Of a stretch of DNA of 7,082 bases, positions 1-6,247 are shown one piece after another. The notes below the pieces were generated by a model that worked only from the letters and a program-made list of their open reading frames with translations, searched no databases and had not been told where the DNA came from. Source of the DNA: Gemmatimonadota bacterium (lineage in GTDB: Bacteria; Gemmatimonadota; Gemmatimonadetes; Longimicrobiales; UBA6960); NCBI GenBank assembly GCA_022564535.1, contig JADFLD010000103.1:1-7082 (forward strand), written 5' to 3'. Position 1 is the first letter of the stretch. Each line of letters starts with the position of its first letter. The position numbers were made by a program, and so were the translations under genes.

Positions 1-275
1 TTGTCGCCCCCATCAGAGAAGATGATGGCGGTGAAGTCGATTCGTGTGACGACGAAATTATTCGGCCCCGCCGAGTTGAACCCATCCATCACCTCGGTGC
101 GAAGGCCGGTCATCAGGGCCCCGATCAAGACGACGACCGACACACCGACCGCGACACCAAGTACCGTAAGTAGAGATCGGACGCGATTCCCCCGCATCGC
201 ATCCCAAGCGATTGCGGCGCCCTCGAAAAGTGCGGAGAGCCCGGCAGCACCGCGATCGTCTCTCACGTCACTCAT
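1..275 (-). CDS. MacB/FtsX-type ABC transporter permease, N-terminal part (cut by left edge)
   Basis: This is the first 91 codons of a second ABC permease; the rest lies beyond the left edge. The protein starts MSDVRDDRG. It has an amphipathic stretch (about residues 15-32, with AWDAMRGNRVRS) and a first membrane helix (about 34-56, LLTVLGVAVGVSVVVLIGAL), followed by the start of the large periplasmic domain. 'NRVRSLLTVLGVAVGV' is the usual entry into TM1 of MacB_PCD/FtsX permeases. Its ATG (275-273) overlaps the stop of the upstream permease in the sequence ATGAGTGA, and no Shine-Dalgarno precedes it, so translation is probably coupled. Paired non-identical permeases of this family are thought to form a heterodimer. 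Substrate unknown. Confidence 0.85.
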   Translation of the reverse strand, partial: MSDVRDDRGAAGLSALFEGAAIAWDAMRGNRVRSLLTVLGVAVGVSVVVLIGALMTGLRTEVMDGFNSAGPNNFVVTRIDFTAIIFSDGGD

Positions 276-1509
276 GACGAAGAGCGTCCACAGGATTGAG
301 CTTGGAGGCCTGCGCAGCAGGATATACGCCGGCGATGATCCCGACCGTGAGGCCCAGGGCCACGCCGAGCGCAATCCAACGGGGTGCCACCGCGGCCGGC
401 ATGACCGATACCGCCGCGATCAATTTTGCGATGGCGAGTCCTGCCGCGACTCCGAACGCCGCGCCGACCGTGGACAGCGTCGTACACTCGATGAGTATCT
501 GGGCGAGGATATCCCTCCTGCGTGCCCCCAGTGCCTTCCTCACACCGATCTCCCGAGTCCGCTCCATGACCGAGACGAGCATGATGTTCATGATCACGAT
601 GCCACCGACCACGAGGGAAATGGAGACGAGCATCGGAAGCGCTATGAAAAGCATTCGAGAAATATTGTCCCAGAAGGCGATCGCTTCCTCCGCGGTTTCG
701 AGCGAAAAATCGGGCTCCTCAGTGGGACGTAGGCGCCGCCGAACCCGCATGATGCCCTCGACCTCCAGCTGGATGTCGCTGAGCTGAGTCGCGTCGATCG
801 CTTGGATGACAATACTGTCGACGTTGCCACGGGGCGCCGTGATCGATCGGATCGGTGATCGTGCGGGTGCGATCACGATGTTGTCGAGCGACCGCCCGAA
901 GAGCGATCCTCGCTCCTCGAGCACACCGACGATCCGGTAGGGAAAGCCGCGGATTCTGATCGAGCGGCCCACCGCCTCCAGCCCCTCGAAGACGAGCTCG
1001 GCCGTTTCCGAGCCGATGACGATAACGGGGGAGCGCGCCTCGTTTTCCTGGGGAGTGAACGGTCGGCCCTGAGCGATCGTCAGATTGCGAATGACGAAGA
1101 TCTCAGGTGACGCCCCCAGCACCTGAACGCCGCGGACGGATCGGCCGTTGTCACCGACAGCGGTCGCGCCCGTGGTGCTCTCGACCGCGACACGCGCCGG
1201 AAGGCTGAGTTGAGCACGGATGGCGTCTGCGTCCTCGAAGCGAAGTCGCGGGCGGCGGATGCGGGCGCGTCGTTCCTCCCGACTGGTGTTGATGCTGACA
1301 GTCTGCCAACGTCGAAGCGTGACCGTGTTCACACCGAATACCTGGGCGGTGAAGTCCTCGCGGACGTAGCGGTCGAGTCCCTCGACCACGGTCACCACGA
1401 CGATGAGGAACATCACGCCCAAAATGACCCCGAGAAGGCTGAATATAGACTTCAGCTTCTCCGTGCGGATCTGCTGAAACGCAAGCGAGACGCCTTCCCA
1501 GAGTTGCAC
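268..1509 (-). CDS. MacB/FtsX-type ABC transporter permease (no ATPase domain)
   Basis: An inner-membrane permease of 413 residues in the MacB_PCD plus FtsX architecture. TM1 is at about residues 22-43, followed by a large periplasmic domain (about 45-280). Three C-terminal helices lie at about 286-312, 340-366 and 376-397. Family hallmarks are 'VMERTREIGVRKALGARRRD' (315-333) after TM2, the coupling region that contacts the ATPase, and the ending 'PAAQASKLNPVDALRHE'. MacB proper carries an N-terminal nucleotide-binding domain; this protein lacks one and needs a separate ATPase. The start is GTG (1509-1507), preceded at seven bases by GGAAGG, which supports it over other starts. It lies downstream of the adaptor and TolC genes, so it is the inner-membrane part of a tripartite export system. 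Export of a small molecule, lipid or peptide is possible; the substrate cannot be read from sequence. Confidence 0.93.
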   Translation of the reverse strand: MQLWEGVSLAFQQIRTEKLKSIFSLLGVILGVMFLIVVVTVVEGLDRYVREDFTAQVFGVNTVTLRRWQTVSINTSREERRARIRRPRLRFEDADAIRAQLSLPARVAVESTTGATAVGDNGRSVRGVQVLGASPEIFVIRNLTIAQGRPFTPQENEARSPVIVIGSETAELVFEGLEAVGRSIRIRGFPYRIVGVLEERGSLFGRSLDNIVIAPARSPIRSITAPRGNVDSIVIQAIDATQLSDIQLEVEGIMRVRRRLRPTEEPDFSLETAEEAIAFWDNISRMLFIALPMLVSISLVVGGIVIMNIMLVSVMERTREIGVRKALGARRRDILAQILIECTTLSTVGAAFGVAAGLAIAKLIAAVSVMPAAVAPRWIALGVALGLTVGIIAGVYPAAQASKLNPVDALRHE

Positions 1510-1682
1510 GGTCGAGCCTTCCTAGTGGACGGTAACAGACGGGTACGCAGCATTCGAGCGGCGATGTATCCCGCCACCCGGCCTCGTTGGAGCGCCTCGA
1601 CATAGCCCGGCGATGCCCCGCCGTTCCGCCTCGTCGGATCGGGCGCCTCGTCGCTCGCGGTGCTTATCGATCATGTGTCCAC
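1510..1682. other. Gap between adaptor and permease, with a doubtful 50-codon frame
   Basis: There are 172-173 bases between the adaptor stop (1683) and the permease start (1509), much longer than the other gaps in this operon. A minus-strand frame of 50 codons (ATG 1674 to TAG 1522) begins MIDKHRERRG. It is preceded by AGGTGG overlapping the adaptor stop and ends just before the permease ribosome binding site. It is arginine-rich, has no motif I know and looks like an unused frame, so I do not call it a gene. No Walker or ABC signature motif appears in any minus-strand frame I translated, so this is not an obvious ATPase remnant. Confidence 0.4.
1517..1522 (-). promoter_or_regulatory. Ribosome binding site of the first permease
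   Basis: The minus strand reads GGAAGG here, seven bases before the GTG at 1509. It decides the GTG start, since no ATG lies nearby in frame. Confidence 0.6.
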
Positions 1683-2930
1683 CTAGTTGCGGCCGGACGT
1701 GCCTTCAGAATCGCGTACGGCGTCCCCGTCCCGCAATTGCCGGATCCGCTGGTAGGGCCCGGCGACGACCGTGTCCCCGGCGACCAACCCGGAGAGGATC
1801 TCGAAGTACTCCTGACCCGCGATGCCGATTTCCACGGGAGTGAAGCTCACCGTGCCTTCGGTCACGACGAAGACGCCCTCGACGTCTTCGCGCTCGCCGT
1901 CGTTTGCGTTCGACCCTTCTTGCGTGGAATCCCGCTCCAGGTCTCGGATCGTGAGGGCGATGATCGGCACCGCTACGACATCCGTGCGGCGTTCGACGAC
2001 GACTTCGGCGGTCGCCGACAAGTCGGGGCGGAGCGGAGCGTCGCTCGCTTCGAGCCTGAGTACGACCTCGAAGTCGATCGCCGCTTGCTGCCCCCCCGTC
2101 TGCGATCTTGGCGGATTGATCGCCGAGTTGCCGATTTCGGTCACGTAGCCGACGAACTCACGGTCTGGAAACGCATCGATTCGAATCGATGCGCTGTCGC
2201 CGATCGCAATCGCCGAAACTTCGGTTTCGTCGACCTGGACCACGACTTCGATGACCGACAGATCGGCTACCGTGAGGACGAGGCTACCGGGATTGTTCAT
2301 CGTGCCGATGATGACCGTTTCACCCTCCTCTACGTTGAGGCGCGTCACTTTTCCGGTAATCGGCGACGTGAAGATCGTCTTCGAAAGCAGGTCCTCGGCC
2401 TCGTCGACCTGGGCCCGTGCTTGGGCAACGCCGTGCCCAGCGGATGCCAACATCGCCTGCGCCACCTCGACATCGGTTTCCGAGTCGTCGACCTGTTGCC
2501 TGCTGACGAGGACGGAGTCCCGGGCGCGCAGTTGCAGCAGACGATCGCGGTCTCTCTCGGAGCGGACCAGGCTGGCTCTCTGCTGCGTCTCCTGCGCCTC
2601 TGCCTGTGCGAGCAGCGCTTCGTTCCTCGAAAGGGCTGCCTGGTACTGGTCTGGGTCGAGACGGAGCAGAACCTGGCCCACGACGACGTCGTCGCCTTCG
2701 TCGACCAAGAGCTGGGCGACCTTCGCGGAGACGTCGGAGCTGATGTCGACCGTGCGACGGGCTCGAATGTTTCCACTCGCGGTCACGATCTCTACGAGGT
2801 CGCGGAGCTCGATCGCCTCCGTCCGAACCTCGATGCCGCGGTCCCGACCGCGGGTGACGGAAAGCGCGGCCGACGCCCCGAGAACGCCGAGCACCGCGAC
2901 GCCGATGAGTACTTTCGTTCGATTCTGCAT
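1683..2930 (-). CDS. Periplasmic adaptor subunit of an efflux system (MacA/HlyD type)
   Basis: A membrane-fusion protein of 415 residues that bridges an inner-membrane transporter to a TolC-type channel across the periplasm. An N-terminal anchor helix (about 6-26) is followed by the first half of the lipoyl domain (48-92, with 'ASGNIRARRTVDISSDVSAKV'-like sequence and 'VDEGDDVVVGQVLLRLDP'). An alpha-helical hairpin (about 95-185) is rich in Ala, Gln, Arg and Glu. The second lipoyl half (186-215) has 'TSPITGKVTRLNVEEGETV' and 'MNNPGSLVLTVADLS', the latter close to the matching MacA stretch. A beta-barrel domain (about 225-310) and a membrane-proximal domain (about 315-400) complete it. Its length fits MacA-like adaptors. 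The ATG lies 16 bases after the TolC stop. Neighbouring ABC permeases make this an ABC-pump adaptor rather than an RND one. The acidic insert at about 331-351 (ERDSTQEGSNANDGEREDVE) is a probable flexible loop. Confidence 0.93.
   Translation of the reverse strand: MQNRTKVLIGVAVLGVLGASAALSVTRGRDRGIEVRTEAIELRDLVEIVTASGNIRARRTVDISSDVSAKVAQLLVDEGDDVVVGQVLLRLDPDQYQAALSRNEALLAQAEAQETQQRASLVRSERDRDRLLQLRARDSVLVSRQQVDDSETDVEVAQAMLASAGHGVAQARAQVDEAEDLLSKTIFTSPITGKVTRLNVEEGETVIIGTMNNPGSLVLTVADLSVIEVVVQVDETEVSAIAIGDSASIRIDAFPDREFVGYVTEIGNSAINPPRSQTGGQQAAIDFEVVLRLEASDAPLRPDLSATAEVVVERRTDVVAVPIIALTIRDLERDSTQEGSNANDGEREDVEGVFVVTEGTVSFTPVEIGIAGQEYFEILSGLVAGDTVVAGPYQRIRQLRDGDAVRDSEGTSGRN
2172..2193. repeat. 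Perfect 22-base palindrome inside the adaptor gene
   Basis: The half-site CGCATCGATTC at 2172-2182 is followed directly by its exact reverse complement at 2183-2193, with no loop. It lies within the codons for 'ASIRIDA' (residues 247-253) of the adaptor's beta-barrel domain. The symmetry is directly visible; any binding function is unproven, and coding constraint plus frequent CGAT runs may account for it. Confidence 0.5.
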
Positions 2931-2946
2931 GGTGTGCGGCTTCTCT

Positions 2947-4440
2947 CTAGAATCTCAGGGAGGTGCCTACGAGCGCCTCCAGGTTTGTCACGGAATCGTG
3001 ATAGGCGAAGACGGCGCCGATCCGGTCCGCCTCGGCTTGCGCAAAGATCGTCTGGGCGTCCACGAGTTCCACGAACGTAATCGCACCCAGTTGGTAGCGT
3101 TCTCGCGCGAGGGTCACCTGCTGCTCGGCGAGGACGCGGTTGCGCTCCTCGAGGAGTGCGCTCTGGTACGCCGTCCGGACGTTGGCTAACCCGATCGCAA
3201 GGTCGGCCTGAACCGTCAACTCCTGCTCTCGGATCTGCTCCCGGATGTCGTTAGCCTGCAGCCGAGCCGCCTCGAGATTCCGCTGCCTGCTCAGTCCCGA
3301 AAAGATGGGGATGCTGACGCTGAGCCGCAAAGAGGGCGGCGATCCCGTGAAGTTGAACGGGAATTGGTTGTTCCCCGAGATGATGTCCTCGCGCATGGCA
3401 TCGGTGAACACGAACTGCGCGCAGTCTAGCGAAGGCAGAGGGGGCGTGAGCCGAGCGTAGAGGTTGTTCGTGCTGATGCACTGCGAGATTGTGCTTGCGA
3501 CCCTGAGTTCTGCCTGGGAGATGCTGAGGTCGGCGCTGCTCGCCTGTCGGGTAAATCCACTCCAACCGGTACTGATCGACATCGACGGCATGTATGCGGA
3601 CCAGGCCGAACTGACACCGACGTCCGCCGAGCGCGCCGACAGGCGTCGACGCTTGAGTTCCGGATTGTCTTCGATGGCCAAGGCGGAGAGCATCTCGAGG
3701 TCCCAAGTCGGCTCACTCAGCTCGAACGTGGTCGTGGCTTCGAATTCCCGATCGACGGGGAGCCCGAGTAGCTGGAGTAACCTCATGCGCGACGTCGTGA
3801 GACGGTTGCGTGTCTGGAGCACGGACACCTCGTTGCGTCCCACCTGGATCTCTGCCTGTCCGACGTCGATCGGCGTGACCTGGCCGACCTCGAGTTGGCC
3901 GCGTGCGAGCCGAAGGTTGAATTCGCTATTCTGCAGTTGGAGCTCGGCGAGCCGCACGGCATCTTGTTGGCGGAGTAGCTCGACGTAGGCGGTCGTTACG
4001 CCTGAGACCAGATTCGCTTCCGCGACGCCTATGCCAGCGAGGGTGACCCTGCGCTGAGCCTTGGACTGTTTAGGGCCGAGAATCGTGGCCCAATTCAGTG
4101 AGTAGTTGAGCCCCAAAAAGTAGCTCGAGCCGTAGAATGACGGCTGGTCCCCGAAGCCGAGGTCACTGAGGTTTAGGCTCCCGGACAGTTGAGTGTCTCC
4201 CGAGCCCTGCCACGACAGGCCACCGGTTGCGCTGGCCGAGGGCATGAGCGCACCCCACGCCTGGCGAACGTCCCAGTCGGCGAGCGCCTCGTCGTTGCGC
4301 GTTTGAAGGAAGCTGGGGTTCGTCGTCCGGGCGATCTCGAGCGCATCCTCGAGCGACAGGGAGGTAGGGACCTCCTGCGCCGTGATGGGCCCACCGGCTA
4401 GAAATGACGCGACTACGAGTACGCATGCGCGGATCCTCAT
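2947..4440 (-). CDS. TolC-family outer-membrane efflux protein
   Basis: An outer-membrane channel of 497 residues that forms the exit duct of the efflux system. A signal peptide (1-21, MRIRACVLVVASFLAGGPITA) precedes 'SLSLEDALEIARTTNPSFLQ', the usual opening of the first OEP repeat. Long helical segments occupy about 130-225 and 385-475. The second repeat begins near 252 ('SALAIEDNPELKRRRLSARS'), and its barrel strand is 'LRLSVSIPIFSGLSRQRNLEAA' (371-392). 'YQLGAITFVELVDAQTIFAQA' near 449-469 matches the conserved TolC-family helix region. The C-terminus is 'LVGTSLRF'. I chose ATG 4440 because the signal peptide starts there and GGAGGGGG lies 9 bases before it. GTG 4446, two codons upstream, is also possible. 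An open extension to 4587 would put about 49 charged residues before the signal peptide and is unlikely. A two-cysteine loop (C321, C340) is noted separately. Confidence 0.93.
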   Translation of the reverse strand: MRIRACVLVVASFLAGGPITAQEVPTSLSLEDALEIARTTNPSFLQTRNDEALADWDVRQAWGALMPSASATGGLSWQGSGDTQLSGSLNLSDLGFGDQPSFYGSSYFLGLNYSLNWATILGPKQSKAQRRVTLAGIGVAEANLVSGVTTAYVELLRQQDAVRLAELQLQNSEFNLRLARGQLEVGQVTPIDVGQAEIQVGRNEVSVLQTRNRLTTSRMRLLQLLGLPVDREFEATTTFELSEPTWDLEMLSALAIEDNPELKRRRLSARSADVGVSSAWSAYMPSMSISTGWSGFTRQASSADLSISQAELRVASTISQCISTNNLYARLTPPLPSLDCAQFVFTDAMREDIISGNNQFPFNFTGSPPSLRLSVSIPIFSGLSRQRNLEAARLQANDIREQIREQELTVQADLAIGLANVRTAYQSALLEERNRVLAEQQVTLARERYQLGAITFVELVDAQTIFAQAEADRIGAVFAYHDSVTNLEALVGTSLRF

Positions 4441-4449
4441 CCTCACAAG

Positions 4450-4457
4450 CCCCCTCC
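4450..4457 (-). promoter_or_regulatory. Ribosome binding site of the TolC gene
   Basis: The minus strand reads GGAGGGGG, ending 9 bases before ATG 4440. The GGAGG core is 6 bases from the in-frame GTG at 4446, so either start could be used. Both give the same signal peptide. Confidence 0.55.
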
Positions 4458-4705
4458 ACTGCGAAATGATGAAATTCGGGTGCCTACCGTCCATACGCCG
4501 TACGAAGTCGGCCAGTTTCGGTCGATTCACGTTGGCGGATCTGGGTTCGTAACGTGTACGGAGACGCCGGAGGAGTTCTTCAGCCACTTTGCCGACAGAA
4601 CGGTCCTGAAAAAACTAACCGAGTCGCCCCAACCACCAACCGTACCGCCTAGGCTGAATAAGGGCGCCTAGCCCCGGTGTTCTCAGGTGGCGCTGGCCGT
4701 CGACA

Positions 4706-4719
4706 GGTCTCGCGAGACC
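4706..4719. promoter_or_regulatory. 14-base perfect palindrome, possible operator
   Basis: GGTCTCGCGAGACC is its own reverse complement and lies in non-coding DNA between the secreted-protein gene and the efflux operon. A dimeric repressor site is one possibility. It is about 265 bases from the TolC start, far for a repressor, so it may have no role. Confidence 0.25.
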
Positions 4720-4753
4720 CCGGCTGTAGGAACGACACCGTCCGGCGAGCGGG

Positions 4754-4784
4754 GGAGCCGACCGTGGCGCTGCCACGCGGCTCC
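4754..4784 (-). terminator. Long hairpin abutting the stop of the secreted-protein gene
   Basis: The plus strand shows GGAGCCG (4754-4760) and CGTGGC (4763-4768), a 3-base loop, then GCCACG (4772-4777) and CGGCTCC (4778-4784). This gives a 13-pair stem with a 2-base bulge. Its first minus-strand base is the last base pair beside the TAG at 4786-4784. No T-run follows, so it is not a standard intrinsic terminator. It could end transcription with a factor, protect the 3' end, or both. Confidence 0.45.
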
Positions 4785-5479
4785 TAACCCACCAAATCGG
4801 TGCGATCCGCGACGTAGTCGAGGGATGGGATCTCGACGCGCAGGACGCGGCCCTGGCGGTCGAACCAGACGATGCGGTGATCCTGCCGGTCGGACGAGTA
4901 TTCGACACGACGCGCTGAAACCACGTTGGGACCGAGCCGTAGCTCCTCCTCGGAGCGTGCACCGGCGGTCAGTGTCAGCTGTCGGCGGCTCCTGGGCTCG
5001 AGAACATGGACTACGCCTCCATCCCGCACATTGCGAAGGAAGTAGTAGTGGTGCGCGACCCCTAGCTCCAGCACCCGTGTGTCGGCGTGTGCCTGGAATT
5101 CGCGGTCTTCGTTTCCGGCTTCCGAGCCTATGGTTGCGACGTAGCGCCGTCCGGAACGAGTGAGGCGAACGTCCATGGCATCGGGGCCCGTGACGCGCAC
5201 CTGGTAGCTGGCCACCGTGCCACCCGGCGGCGCGGTCCGGAGCAGCGGGCGGACCTCTTGCGTCGCCTCGCCGGTCGTGACGGTCACGACCCCGTTGGCG
5301 AATATCGCGTCGTCACGGCCCAGGCCTGCGCGACGAATGACGAAATCCTCGGTGCCCACGCTCCGGCCGCCGATGCGGATGGCGAACTGCCCTTGATCCA
5401 CGACGATCCCCTGCGCCGTCAGGGTCGGGGCCGCGCACGTGGTCAGCAGCGCGGCAAGGGTGAAAGCTCGATTGTTCAT
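4784..5479 (-). CDS. Secreted beta-rich protein of unknown function
   Basis: A protein of 231 residues. A signal peptide (about 1-22, MNNRAFTLAALLTTCAAPTLTA, then QG) directs export. The Cys at 15 is not in a good lipobox (LTTC), so a soluble periplasmic form is more likely than a lipoprotein. The mature part has alternating hydrophobic/polar strands: 'GQFAIRIGGRSVGTEDFVIRR' (30-50), 'SYQVRVTGP', 'ARRVEYSSDRQDHRIVWFDR' (189-208) and 'GRVLRVEIPSLDYVADR' (210-226). This resembles the strand pattern of DUF3108- or DUF6134-like periplasmic proteins, where a 'W-[FY]-D-x-x-G-x-[VL]' strand near the end is common. I cannot assign it firmly. The gene follows the creatininase-family gene by 66 bases on the same strand, so co-transcription is likely. 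ATG 5479 is chosen because the signal peptide begins there; AGAGGG lies about 12 bases upstream. Confidence 0.85.
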   Translation of the reverse strand: MNNRAFTLAALLTTCAAPTLTAQGIVVDQGQFAIRIGGRSVGTEDFVIRRAGLGRDDAIFANGVVTVTTGEATQEVRPLLRTAPPGGTVASYQVRVTGPDAMDVRLTRSGRRYVATIGSEAGNEDREFQAHADTRVLELGVAHHYYFLRNVRDGGVVHVLEPRSRRQLTLTAGARSEEELRLGPNVVSARRVEYSSDRQDHRIVWFDRQGRVLRVEIPSLDYVADRTDLVG

Positions 5480-5545
5480 GGGGCGTTGATACCCTCTCGG
5501 GGCCCTCGGGTTCGTGCCAAGCCCGCGTGGCGCGACCGAGTCTCG

Positions 5546-6247
5546 TCATTCGCGCCCGATCGCTTCACACAGCATCTCCACGTATCGCCCGAAGACGTGC
5601 GCGCCTTTTTCGGCCGACGCGCGGGTCGGAGCACCCACGATGCCTCGAGAGCTTACCGGGGGTGTCGGGACCCGGCGTCGCGTGTACTTTCGAAGCGCTC
5701 CACCTTGGGGCAAGAAGTCTTGGGCACGGTCCATGTGCACCAGATGGGGGGCAAGATGGAGCAAGAGCGACGTCTCCAGTTCCCCGGCGTGTTCGAGGTT
5801 CGGGTCGGTGTCGATGATGTCCCCCACTCCGATCTGATACAGGTCGTAGACGGACTTCGTCGCTGGCCCCGAGGGGGTCATCAGCAGCGCTTCCAGATGG
5901 CGCTCGAATCGATGCGCCGTGATGATCACGAAGTGCATGACGCCGTGGTCCTCCCACCTTCCGATCAGCTCATTTATCGCACGGTGCAGGGTCTTTCTAC
6001 GCAGGCCGGCTCTGCCGGAGAAGGGACCTCCGCCCACCGTGACGCCGTAAGAGAACGTCGGCGCTCGCAGGATCTGCAGCTTGTCGGATACCGCGCGCGC
6101 CACGCGCTGTGCGATCATGATATTCGTCCCGAGAGGGAGGTGGGGGCCGTGTTGCTCGAGGGCGCCGACGGGAAGGATCAGACGTGGGTCTTCGGCGAGC
6201 ACCTTGCCGACCTCGCTCCAGGACAGCTCGTCGAGTGCGTATGACAT
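5546..6247 (-). CDS. Creatininase-family protein with altered metal-site motifs
   Basis: A cytoplasmic-type protein of 233 residues with no signal peptide. Creatininase-family members are metal-dependent amidohydrolases (creatininase, FAPy deformylase ArfB, mycofactocin protein MftE). The N-terminal signature 'LPVGALEQHGPHLPLGTN' (25-42) is present, with E31 and H33 matching the usual metal ligands. The ligand Asp that normally follows GT is Asn (N42, codon AAT). The usual 'NGHxxN' motif is replaced by 'TAHRFERH' (110-117), which keeps H112. 'YGVTVGGGPFSGRAG' (67-81) and 'HAGELETSLLLHLAP' (153-167) follow the family pattern. The length is slightly below the usual 240-270. ATG 6247 is supported by GGGGGG about 6 bases upstream; the divergent frame's start overlaps it. 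It may be a distinct hydrolase subfamily or catalytically altered. The substrate is unknown. Confidence 0.88.
   Translation of the reverse strand: MSYALDELSWSEVGKVLAEDPRLILPVGALEQHGPHLPLGTNIMIAQRVARAVSDKLQILRAPTFSYGVTVGGGPFSGRAGLRRKTLHRAINELIGRWEDHGVMHFVIITAHRFERHLEALLMTPSGPATKSVYDLYQIGVGDIIDTDPNLEHAGELETSLLLHLAPHLVHMDRAQDFLPQGGALRKYTRRRVPTPPVSSRGIVGAPTRASAEKGAHVFGRYVEMLCEAIGRE
6241..6247. promoter_or_regulatory. Overlapping divergent start codons
   Basis: The bases ATGACAT hold ATG of the plus-strand frame (6241-6243) and, on the other strand, ATG of the creatininase-family gene (6247-6245). The two genes would overlap at their 5' ends, so each promoter and leader must lie inside the other's coding sequence. 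The plus-strand ATG has no good ribosome binding site; GTG 6235 (AGGA 11 bases upstream) or ATG 6286 are alternative starts. Confidence 0.4.

Larger units (their letters stand above)
4441..4783. other. Intergenic stretch upstream of the efflux operon
   Basis: There are 343 bases between the TolC start and the stop of the secreted-protein gene, and they must hold the operon's promoter. I see no convincing gene. On the minus strand an AT-richer patch at about 4605-4620 (TTAGTTTTTTCAGG) lies downstream of TTGGTG at about 4635-4640, a weak -35/-10-like pair with low certainty. Two symmetric sequences occur further up: CTAGGC (4649-4654) with GCCTAG (4666-4671), and the 14-base palindrome at 4706-4719. 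The run of six T's is too far from the former to form a terminator. No regulator gene adjoins, so control of the efflux operon is unknown. Confidence 0.5.

Noticed and set aside
1..732. Plus-strand frame at the left edge
   Set aside because: It is opposite the two ABC permeases, whose membrane helices and family motifs are clear. This frame shows only low-complexity charged sequence.
855..876. Inverted repeat GTGATCG/CGATCAC with an 8-base loop
   Set aside because: It lies inside permease coding sequence full of GATC/CGAT runs. A 7-base stem is expected by chance here.
1522..1674. 50-codon minus-strand frame between adaptor and permease
   Set aside because: It has a fair ribosome binding site but Arg/Gly-rich sequence with no motif, as in unused frames. 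It is kept only as a remark in the gap entry.
1587..3080. Long plus-strand open frame (497 codons) opposite the adaptor gene
   Set aside because: It is antisense to a clear MacA-type adaptor over almost its whole length and has no recognisable domain. Long antisense frames are common in GC-rich coding DNA.
4606..4671. CTAGGC/GCCTAG stem and run of six T's on the minus strand as a terminator
   Set aside because: The T-run is about 35 bases from the stem and the stem is only six pairs, so it is not a plausible intrinsic terminator.
5087..6244. Plus-strand open frame (385 codons) opposite the secreted protein and the creatininase-family gene
   Set aside because: It lies across two well-supported minus-strand genes, has a composition rich in Arg, Asp and His typical of a shadow frame, and has no motifs.
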